Positions 12,901-24,900 of a stretch of 64,000 bases of DNA are shown here, one piece after another; position 1 is the first letter of the stretch; each line of letters opens with the position of its first letter. Below the pieces are notes generated by a model. The model did not search any database. It saw only the letters and a list, made by a program, of their open reading frames with translations, and was not told where the DNA came from. Source of the stretch: Mugil cephalus (taxonomy: Eukaryota > Chordata > Actinopteri > Mugiliformes > Mugilidae); NCBI RefSeq assembly GCF_022458985.1, contig NC_061789.1, positions 12,990,357 through 13,054,356 on the forward strand. The letters are read 5' to 3'. A program made the translations under genes and the position numbers.

Positions 12901-15900
12901 CCATTTCATGCCATTGGCACAGTTTGTAATGCGGTTTGGGTTGGCGTATTTTAAGACATGCTGAAAAACTGGTCAGCCCTTGGTGGTTCTTGGGAACCAT
13001 CCACTTCATGTCTGACTGTTGTTAAAGCGTAACGGACGCTGGCTTCTCATTCGAATGTCCCCATCAATAGATCCACCTATTGTCAAGTAGATCAGATTAA
13101 CGGTTGTCAAGAACAATTAAGGACAGATGTGCTCCTTAAAAAAAATAATAATTATATTGGACAATGTGATTGCTAAGCGTTTACTGTACTGGCCACTCCA
13201 CAGTCACTCAAACCTCCCACTTTCCTTCCCAGCACAGAGTGTTGGAAATCTGGATTCAATCAAACCATCACCAGTCCCATACATTATCGAGAGCCAGGGA
13301 TCAGCTGAATGGTGAGCGAATCAATTGGATTCAGACGAGGAAGCCAAGTCCCAATGTGGTCTGGCATGGTGCAACAGCTGCAGGAAAAAGGGATGAGAGT
13401 ACATTAAAGGGAGAAGGGTGTTTGTGTTCGAGAGAGAAAGAGAGAGAGAGAGACTGAAACGGAGTGAAGACGACGGTGATTTAGTGAGGGACAGACAGCA
13501 ATCCATGGGCCTTAAGATGTAGTGGCATGGCTGCATGTTTATACTGAAACAGGAAGAGGAAGTGAATACTTATGACAAGCAACTAGTTGGGTGTTAGCCA
13601 GCCTGTGGCAAATACTAGATAAGAAATATCTTAAGCCTTCATCCAAAATTTTGACCTAGATTTACAGTGATTAAAAATATCTTCATTCATGTTCATTTTA
13701 CTACTACTACTACTACTACTACTACTTAACTGGTGACTGGAGACTGGAAACCTGACACTCATCAGAGATATGTCATTGTCACATGGCCAAGAAGCTGTGA
13801 GCAAGGACTGGAAAATCTCAGTAGTGCATTCAAGGAAAATTTGAGTTCTGTGATTTTAGAGTTGGATGCCAACTCATACTTTGTTTTCAAGGATCTACAA
13901 AGTTAGCTAGATAGACGCGTTCTTTATTAATCCCAAACTGGGAAATGTTTCTTTTTACATATTTGTTCGAGAGGAAAAGCCTCTCGAACTCGGTGCATCT
14001 TATTTATTGCCGTAAATCTGTTCAGTTAAGCTGCAGCGTGTTGGGTTGTCAGGGCAACCCCAGCAAAGAGTAACTGTTCAGCTGGTCAGTGTCAGCAGTC
14101 ACAACATCAGCTTTTCATAAAGGAAGAATCTGCATCCCTGGTTTCAGTTGTAGGACTGGCTCGCTCCCACACCGAGTTCATCCTTCCACAACTGGGAGTG
14201 TTTCCTCACCAGAACAAATCATCTGCGCTGAAACCACTCATTTTCAGTGTGAACATGTTTACCTACGGACCAATAGGGCTACTTGTAGTTATCTTAACTG
14301 CAGGCTTACCTGATATAGCGGGGTTACGAGCAATCACCAAACTGTTTCCAAATGCTTGATGTTGAGTGTGTGTCAGAACTCTGTCACCGAACCCCGATTA
14401 AATGCATCATCGTAACAACACTGCATCAATTCCTCCCTGAATCGAAACTAAATATGGGTGTTGAAGCACTCTGAAGCCCAAAGCACTGCCTCCATGGAAG
14501 GCAAATAGAGAGCTAATGTGGAAAAAACAAGATTCTTATGAAAATGGGCCATGGAAATAATGAAAAAATATTAGCCTGGCGTAAGATCCAATTTGGATTT
14601 TGTTATGGGGTTAGTTTCAACTGATAAAGAGAAAGAACAAACCTCAACCTGCAATTGGTTAGTCCTACAACCAATCGGAAACTGTTCTATTGTAAACAAA
14701 TTCAAGTCTGTGGTGCTCAGATGACATGGATGACTACATCGCTCCCTGCGGCGTGCCAGATCTTTGCAATCTACTGTAATGTGTTTCCAAACGGGTTCTG
14801 GGTTTGTCTGGTTCCCAGGCTGGGAAAGTAACATCCACAGGTTACAGTTAAAGGGTTCAGACATACAAAACCACCACTAAAGTCCGTGTAGCACCTATTC
14901 ATAAAGCATGACCAGTAAACATCAGGCCTGCAGTCAGAGCTATTCATCTTTTCTCCTGTAAAGTGTTTCTTGATGTATCTTGATACAGAGCCTGTTCACA
15001 GTAAAAGACCACAATCCATCACTTTGTGCTACTTCTCGCCACTGACTCCTTCCACATGGCTGTCAGAGCTCATTGTTGCACAGCTGCACGCTGCAGATCA
15101 GATCCAGACAATCGGCGGCGATACCCTCCGCCACCTTTCAGTGAAAACAGTAACATTTAGAGATGGACGCATGCTGGTGCAGCATCTGTGTTTTGACTTC
15201 ACCTGTGTTGCCGGTGTTGAACGGGAAGAAGCATGTGTGTGCGTGTTGAGAAGAAGTTCAAATCAAACTGGTTAACCCAACATCTCGTCTCGTCTCCACA
15301 TGCAGATCGAGAGGCGGCTGGAGCTGGTACGCTTGGTGTCGCACAACACGCACAAGAGGCTGGTGTCCTGTCTGCAGAGTCAACTGGGCACGGACACCGA
15401 GAAGAGACATGTAAGACGCACTCTGTTACCTCATGTTATCAACGCAACCTGATACGTTTTTGCAAATTATTCGGAGGCCACTATGTATATACACAAACTG
15501 AATTGAAGGGTGGATCACTGTAACACAAGTGTTGGTATTAGCAGGGACCTGCTAGCTTCACTATCTTCTTATGTAACACGTAGATATGATAGAGAGTCAG
15601 GGGAAAACTATTCAGAGCTGGCCTCCCGCCTGCTTCACCAACCCTGTCGAGCAGACCCAGCCCACGGAGCTCTGAATGAAGAAGCAGAGACAACGGATTA
15701 CGTCTTCAGTTGCCATACATTTCATGAATTCCTTTGATTAAAGCGTTGAGGCAACTTAATTGTGGAATTTTGACTATTCGTGCATGAGTTGAGTTTCATC
15801 TAAATGACAAAGTAAAATAAATACTCACGCATGTTTGCTGCTCTTCTTGTAGAAAAAGCTTCCCCTCACGTCGCTGTCCCAGACCATGCAGGAGGGAGGC

Positions 15901-18900
15901 AGCCAGCTTGGAGATGAGAGTTTGATCGGGTATGAATTCATTGCAAGCAAGACCAAACTAAGTAGTTCAACATTACGTCAATGTGTCGACATCCAGTCAC
16001 CAGATGAGAAATAATTGCATTAATGCCCATTAACTACTGGTACTGAATGAATACTAGAGGCAATGAATGCGAGATTGAACAGATCGTTTTCAAGTAACAG
16101 GGTTCTGTCCTGTGTTTGTTCGTGCCAACAGCAAGATGATGGATGTGTGCGGGGAGGCAGAAAGCAAGTTAGCCACCGAACTCATGCATCATGAGCTGCA
16201 GATCGAGAGAGACATACTGGAACCTCTGAACCAGCTGGCAGAGGTAGAAATACGGACACCGTGTTCCCTTTCACGCTTTGCCGGCCCCTTATGACCTGCG
16301 TTCAGCCGCATCTAATTTGCAGAGTGTATTTTGTGGTGGCGCACTGATGATCCCCACTGTTTTCTACAGGTGGAAATCCCCAATATACTGAAACAGAGGA
16401 AGCAACTGGCTAAGCTGGTTCTCGACTTTGACTCGGCTAAGACGAGGTACATTTGCATGCACTGTTCTCTGGATATCCATCCATTATGTTTAACCACTTA
16501 TTCTGTAGAGGTACAGCAGAGCCAAACCTCTTCTTACCACACTAACTGTGTTGCCCAATTGAGTAAAGCCCAATCTTTCTCCTAGACCGACATTGGTTAG
16601 ATTTCCTGTACAGATGAAATCAGTTACTAAGTTGCGAAGTAAAAAGAAAAGCTTACGTTCATGCTCACTGCCGACATTCCTAAGCATCTGAATCCTTTGG
16701 CTCGCAGGTATTTGCAGGCTGCAAAGTCCAGCAACATGGCCATGGCAGCTAAAGCAGATATGCTCAAAGACGAGATGGATGAGGCCCTCAACAAAGTCGA
16801 AATATGCAAGGTAGATTTTGCATTTGTTCAAAGACAACTGAGGACGCGGCTGATGGGGTTTTATTTTTGGAGGCCTTACCATTGAATTGCACCAATGAAT
16901 GCATGTTTCCACTTGTGTTTATTTCAATCCAGTTTAACAGCACCGCAAGCTTTTGTTGTTGTTATAATTATAATATAAAAGTCAGGTGTTGGTTTTCACC
17001 GGTGTACCTAGGGTTAGGGTTACGGTTAGGGTGTCACACAACATTGCAAAACAATAGCAGCAGTGTGTATGTGTATATGTGTATGGGTATGCAAAGTTAA
17101 CAGATGCTTGTCTAGTTTAATATCTGTACATTCCAGCCTGCAGTAGCTGAGGGTCATATCTAATGAACTGGCTCGACAAAGGAAACGTTTGTATCATGCA
17201 CACTATTAGGACAATGTAATTAAAGGTCTGTCATTGCCTTGTCATCTGGTGTCTATTAGTGTCCTAAAAGGGGGTTTATTAGTCAAACAGATTTTGGCAT
17301 GGGTGGTAAAATCTGTTTCTTCCCCTGACAGGACCAGCTCTCTGCAGACATGTACAGCTTTGCCTCCAAAGAGGGAGAATATGCACGCTATTATGTCATG
17401 GTGAGTTCACTTCAGTTTTAATATCTATGGCCTGGAACTAAAATGGAAATGCGATGCAAATGTGATCCAGTCCGCCAATCTGAATGTATTGTTTCATTTG
17501 TTCTAAAATTCTGTATGTGTGAGCTGCCTATATGTTTGTGTGTGCATGTCAGTTACTAGAAGCCCAGGCTGAGTACCACAGGAAGTCTCTGGCAACACTG
17601 GAGGCAGCTATACCTACTATCCAAATGCAGCAAGGTAAAAAAACAAAAAAACATACACTTTTTTTAAACATGCAAATGATGTTCAAACACAACATTTACC
17701 TAATTCCTTGTGGCGCCGTTATATTGTACAACAGAGAAACATCACATGAGGACAAGTCATGCAAAAATAATCAAAGTGAATGATTCATCCAAGTCTAGCT
17801 AAAAAAAAAAGTAACCACTGTAACTCTAAAAGTAACTATTTTTAATATTTAGACCTATTTTCTTCCAGATATACAAAAAAGAATAGCTGATAGTAACTCA
17901 AACGACGATGATAATTCTCCTCTCACCTAGACTCCTGGACGGAGAAGCCGGCGTACGGCACGGCCCTGGAGGAGCACCTGAAGAGGAGTAACCGTGAGAT
18001 CGCCCTGCCCATCGAGGCCTGCGTCATGATGCTGCTGGAGACCGGCATGAGGGAGGAGGTACGGTCGAACCCTTGAAGAAAGTGACAGGGGAGGCGTTGC
18101 AAAAGTAGGGCAAAGTTGAGCCGCACCGACCGCGAGTTTGGAAGTAAATTTGTGCCCGTAAAACTTCCTCAGCTCAGTCTGAGCTGGAAGGAGATGTGGG
18201 TCATGTGCCTGCACTCTACAGATGAATCTGGAAACATCTGTGGCCAGATTGTGGTTAGCTAGTCTTGGGCCTGTAAGAATAAGAAGTGTATGTGTGCGTG
18301 CGTGTGTGTGTAGGCATCTGCTACCCATTAGCATGTCCGCTGTTGCACTCTTTAAATGTAACTATATCACAAGACACCCCATGAAGCACGATTTCCTTTT
18401 ATAACCGGAAACCGCTTTTTTGCCGTGTGTCTGTCTGGTGCTCATCTTGAAAGAACCACATCTCTGTTGGTAACAAAACAATTCCTCTCTCGACTTTCTA
18501 TGCCAGTTGGTGGATCAGAAACTTCCTCTTTCCTGCTGCCTGTGCTCACTTCTTTTTATTTTATAACAGCCAGTACCCAGATACCTGTTTGCACTCATTC
18601 TCTCTGTGTCTTCCATCCAGGGTCTCTTCAGGATAGCTGCTGGAGCTTCTAAACTGAAAAAGTTGAAAGCGGCGTTGGACTGCTCCACCTCACAGCTTGA
18701 GGAGTTCTACTCCGATCCCCACGCCGTCGCTGGTACAGCCTGTTCTGCAAATCCGTGAAAAGCGAAACCATCTGTCCCAGATCTTCTTCTCATAGTTTTT
18801 TTTTCGCACCCAGGAGCCCTGAAGTCCTACCTCAGGGAACTTCCTGAACCTCTAATGACTTATAGCCTCTACGACGAGTGGACACGGGCCTCTAAGTAAA

Positions 18901-21900
18901 ATGGCACACACAGAAATTAGTCTTTTAATATCTTGTAAAAGGACAGACTCACGCAGTGTTAATAAGCTTTAAACCTGAGGCAGTGTATGCTGTTTTCAAC
19001 TACGAAGAGCTGAATGTTGTGTACGTGTGGTTTCAGTGTTTCGGACCCTGACAAGAGGCTTCAGGAGTTGTGGGTGACATGTGACAGTTTGCCAAAGGCT
19101 CACAAAGCCAATCTCAGGTATGAGCATTCACCTCTAATTTCTTTTCCTTTAACTCTGTTCCGTATTTTGTAATTTGCAATACACAACGGTGTCGACACAC
19201 TGGCACTAAACTGCTTTTCTTAAAGTGCATGATAAGAGCCGAGATGGTTTCCGTTCCATTTTTCGCTTTCATTAGTGCATTTGAGACAACAGGTTTGGAC
19301 GATCTGAAAATAGAGTGTTCTAAATGTAACTTTGATACATCATTAGAGCACTCCCTGGGCATGTGGGCTGAGACCCCCCACAGGCACAGCAGTCTGAAAT
19401 AGAAGAGTGACACTGGTCGGACCGCTCAGAAATCCTGACTACACCAAGGCCTTAATTTTGCTTTGAGTTTGGGTCTGGCTCAAAATACACGGATTAGGCA
19501 TAACATCATGACCACTGACAGGAGAAGTAAATAAGATCGACCATCCTGTGGCAATACAGTGTTTTTCTGTGAAACATTTTGACCTGGCATTCATGTTGAT
19601 GTTACTTAGACATGTACTACGCACCTAGACACACAAAAACAGTTAAGGAACAACTAACAAACATGAAAAACATTACAAGGTGTTGACCTAGTCTCCAAAT
19701 TCGCAAGATCCCATGTCCCTGTCATTGGAACAGGTCTGATCGACGGAGCCCTCCACTCACTTTTATTGCTACAAATGTATATATGTCAAAGCCTTCAAGA
19801 AAAGGAGCCTGAAATGAAAACTACTCATAATTCACGACCACACCAAGGCCATAATTTTGCTCTTACAGATGAGGAGTCCTAAGGGTTGGGATCCAGTGGT
19901 TTAAAAACATATGATGAGGGGCAAAAACGACAGTTTCTCTTAGATTTTAAAGCAGTTCGTGTCCTTGTTTCAGGTATCTTGTGAAGTTCCTGGCTAAACT
20001 GGCTCAGGACAGCGACGTCAACAAAATGACCCCCAGCAACATTGCCATAGTCCTGGGACCCAACCTGCTCTGGGCGAAGAACGAAGGGTGAGAGCCTTTC
20101 TGTTATTCCATGAGTGTAAGTCCATGGGTTGTTTAGCTGACCTTCCTGACGTCCTTGTGTGGCTTTCTCACTTTGGTTGTGCTCAGGACACTGGCAGAAA
20201 TGGCAGCAGCTACATCTGTCCATGTGGTGGCTATCATTGAGCCCATCATCCAACATGCAGATTGGTTCTTCCCTGATGGTAAATTACGTTTGCAGTACTA
20301 CTCTTTCTTTCTGTCTGTGTATCTAACCTAAGCATAAAGTTTTAAGTAGGTGCGTTCACACCTAGCGACAAATTTCGATCCATGATCAATCTCAGTTTTG
20401 CCCTCAGTTGGCAGATAAAGTTAACTTAATTCAGATTGCAGAAGAATACTGTGTAAACAGCTGGTGTCTCTAATGGACCTCAACCAATTTGAACTCTGGA
20501 AGCATTCGTATAAGAGGGCATAGGTGGTCCGTCAATATGGCTACATATCATGGCGAGTTCACATTGCCGAAGAAAGTAGGCTCCAGCTGACCACGCCACC
20601 TCCAAATGTGGTCTGACCAATCGGATCTGAAGTCTCCTCAGTCAATTTTTATCTGGGGACCTTCACTAATTTGTAATAATCACAGAGTTCATCTATGATC
20701 TTAATCCCATGCAAATGGTCCATGTCTGTAATTTGTGAAGTAATAATTACACCGCAAATTACCTGCCACAATTCTCGTAACGCAAAGGTCCTCCCATAAT
20801 ACAACGTCTCTGCAATTAGGGGCTTAGTTTTTTTACAGTAGTTCTTTGATGTTGGGGTAGTGGATCCACACCAAATGGGCAGTTGGCCATTGTCCAGTGT
20901 GGGACTATCAGTGTTCTGCTGGCTCTAGTACAAGTACTGTCTGTGATATTTCTGCCGAGTAAACATGCTAAAGAAAGAGAGACTGGTGAGAGGGATCACT
21001 GTGACTAGCTGTTCGGCTTAACTTGTGACAAAGCTCACAAATTCTCACAGTCTGAGACAACTCCTATGCTCAGGCGGGGTATGCTCATTAAACTTTCCAA
21101 GTACTTTAAGACTCGAGCTGAGGCACATAAATCACATAAATCAGTCATTAACTGTGTTCATCTGCAAAAGTGGGTCTGATTTAAATATGTAATTTGTAAT
21201 TTCTTAAATAGTATCAAAAATATATTTTGATTTGCAAAGTAATTAATGCTGTCTTTGACCCGCAGTGTAGTGAGATGGAAAGTAGCAGAGCCATAATTAC
21301 GGATAACGTAAATTTGACTAAAACAGAGCTTGCTTATCCTGTGTGAATCCACCACATGAAACACAGACGTAGTGGGGTAATTTCTGAATCACATGACATC
21401 CCCAGGTTAAACTAATCCTGTGTGAATAGGGCTTTAGTTGGCCACTTACAACTAGATCACTTATGTGGCATGTTATTACTGAAGTCTGAACGGGGCATGA
21501 CGGTGCTTTGAGAACATTGTAATTAAAGCAAATTCTAATACCAGCATACTAGTATGCCCTATATACTGCATACTAGTATGTTGACACGCTCATTCCAGCT
21601 ATCCTGTTAACCTTGTTCAAAAATTCGAAGTCTGTTGGTGTGCCCATATTAGCAATGTAGCACTAAACCCAATCACATAGAATATATCAGTAAATTGGAC
21701 ATATTGAAAGTTTGAATGGATTTTTGTTGATCATCACATCACTACGTGTTTTTGCTCCTTCCCTTCAGAGGTGGACTTCAATGTGTCAGGCATGTTTGCC
21801 AAGGACACCCATCCGTCAACTCCAGACCCTGAATCCGGCTTCGATAGGAAACGCCCCGGAAGCATGGGGCAGGACGGGGACAGTCACACTCCCCGTAAAG

Positions 21901-24900
21901 ACAGGTATCTGTCTCGCCCCAACCTCAGCCTGCCCCTCACCCTCCCGTCCCGTACCAAGACCATGAGCAGGCAGGAGTCGCGGGGCCCAGCCGTGTCGGC
22001 CCTTTATGTAGTGGCCGACGAGTCCATCACGGTCACTGAAACACCCACTGAAGATCTGCCCTGCCCAGACTTCAAAGCTGTGCCGTAGTCTCATGTAGCT
22101 CCCGTCAGTCCAGTTCCTAAAAACTGAAAAAGGGAATGATGTTTTGTGTCATATTATGCATCACGTTTCTGTTATGATTTAAACACAACCTGATCAGTTA
22201 TGCTTTTCTCAAGGTTGCACATATGAATAAGTAGCCGTCTTTCACGTATTTTCTTCAAAACTCCCTTCAACCATTACCAGTATTGTTTGGACAGCATTTT
22301 GTCCAGAGTTTCATGTCTCTGGTGTTATTGTTGTGTACTCTTGTGTTATCTCTTTAATTTCCAATTAAAGCTTAGGCCACATTGTAGGTTGCTATGTTTT
22401 GTGTGGGCTTCCTGTGTTGCATTTTTGTTTGTTTGATGCGGCACCTGTTTTTAATGTCCCTGCAGTGGCTTTGCAGTTCACTGCAAAGTTGTTCTGTTAG
22501 AAAGGTCACTGTCATGTGGTTTTACGTCCTCTTTGGGTTCTTCTTTTCTGAAACTGGGTTCACCAAACTCCGGAAGTAGTGTCTCTTTCTGTCTCTCGCA
22601 ACAACTCTTACTGCTCTCGCTTTGTTTTTTCTGTCACCCTTGTCCTCTTGCTTCGTCACTCTGTGTGATGGCGTGTGGTTTGCCCTCCTGAACTCTCTCC
22701 CATCTCCCCCCCTTCCCTAGCCCTGTTAACAAACAGCCGGAGCCGGCTCCACGCAGACTCACGACAAATAGAAAGCAGTTTCCGCTAACCTCACCCACCT
22801 CCCAACCCCTATTGCCCCCTCTGGAAGCCGGTGGCCCTCCGCAGCTTGAGCCCCAGCCTCAAGCTTCGTCCTCGGCTCCAGAGGCTCAGAAGCCTGGCCT
22901 GAGCGGTGCTGGTATTGGTGGTGGTGGTGGTCTAGGTGTTGGGGTCCATGTAGCCACAGTGAAGCCTCATGTTGTAACCCAGCTCAGCGCAGAAGAGAGC
23001 AGGTAAGGAGCGAGCTGAGGTAGCAACAATATGCCACCGTGTGTTCGCAGCCAATCAGCAAATCCGGAGCTCGCCCAAGTTTTGTGTTTGTCATGTGTTT
23101 GATTGTTTATTTTAGTTCACAGTTCCACACCAGGAGTCATAAATCAAAAAAATAATGAAAATAACTATGTCTACAGTGGCTCCAGCTCTTAATTTGGCTT
23201 CATTAATCATGAATGTAATGTAGTAAAAGTAATGGTATGCTTTGGTTACATAAATTTCAGTCTGTCTTCTGCTTGAGATGATTGATTTTTTTTTTTAAAG
23301 CTAACACTCGCTCCTTCAAGCCTGCTTATCAGTGTGTCTTAATTGCCTTCTTTGTGGCATTGTCTGATTTTGCTTGCTACTCATCACTGACCATTTGTCC
23401 AGTCACTTAAACAAACTTTTTTTGAATTTGCACCCCGTTCCCCATGCCCGCCTCTGTTTCATTTTGCCGTCGCTCTTCCTTTGATAACCTTCATCAAATC
23501 TAAGCAGTCTGGACAGATGTGCAGTTTGTCCGATGTATTGTGCATGAGTCCCTGCCATTCGCCACCTGCTTGTTAAATTGAAGAGCACAGACGTGTAAAT
23601 AGGTTAACATTTGAACATTTTTGTATTTCCACAGCCCCGCCCGCGAAATGATGTCCACCCCGCCTCCCCAGAGGAATGGTTCCATTCATCTTTCAGTGGG
23701 AACGCCGCACCCTCAGGGCGGGTCCAGGGGGCCTAGCCCACACATGATCCGGAGAGGTGATAAATCGTGCATCCCCTTTCCAGTTATTTGACGTCATAAA
23801 TGTTAAAAATATCTTAATAGCTGCGTCGTCCTCTGTAGGGACAAAGAAGCAGGCCCCAGCCCCACCGAAGCAGACCAGCCCCTTCGCCTCCCAGCTAGGT
23901 GCGCAGGGTTCCCCTCATCACCCGCCCGTCATGGCCCGCCGGCACACCAGCAGAGACGGGCCCGCCCACGCCCCGAGCCACCCTCCCCCGCAGCCTCCTC
24001 AAGCCCAACATGCCCAAGGCGAATCTGAGCCCTCCCCTCCGAGCACTCCCACGCCGCCTGACACTCCACCTCACGATGGGCCGCTCAACAGCCCGCTCTC
24101 TTCCTATCCCTCCGGATCTCTCCCCCGTCCCGCTAGGCCGGCTCCGAAGCCAAGGGTCAGACCCAGCATGCCGCCACCCCCACAGCCTGCGACAAATGAC
24201 GAAGGTAACGGCATACCCAGCTCTGCCTCCAAGATCATAACAGGTAAATTGTCTTTCCATGTTTATAGTAACACATAAATAGGATTAATATCCAGTATGG
24301 TGTTTGAGTAGTTAAGGAATGCAGCAGCAGAAATAAATGAAGTTTCTCATACATACACCGATCAGACATAACATTAAAACCACTGACAGGTGAAGTAAGT
24401 AACACTGACCATCTTGTGACAATACCATGTTCTTCTGGGAAACGTTTTGTTACTTAGACATGGGCCATCCACCCAGAGCAGACCCCCACCCCACAGCAAT
24501 GACACTACAGGATACAACTCGAAAAACATGAAAAACAGCACAAGGTGTTGACCTGGCTTCCAAATTCACTAGATTCCAAACTGATCAAGTATCTGTGGGA
24601 TGATCCACAGAGGCCCCTCCTCTCAACCCATAGGAGCCAAAGGCCTCCCACTAGTAACATGCTGTTTCCAGACACCACAGGACACCCTCAGAAGGCCCAT
24701 GTCCATTCTATGATGAGTCCCAACTGTTTTGGAGGCACAAGGGAGACCCATGCAGAATTAGACAGGTGGTCATAATGTTATGCCTGATCGGTGCATATTG
24801 TAAGAAAAATTCAACCCGGAAGAAGCAGAAGAAGAAACGTTATATTGTTGTACATTAGCAGTTTCCTTTCTACTTACTTGGTTTTCTGATTGGTCTGCCC

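Noticed and set aside
13700-13726. Regular (CTA)n spacing considered as a CRISPR-like or satellite array
   Set aside because: It is a plain trinucleotide microsatellite; no spacers and no longer repeat unit.
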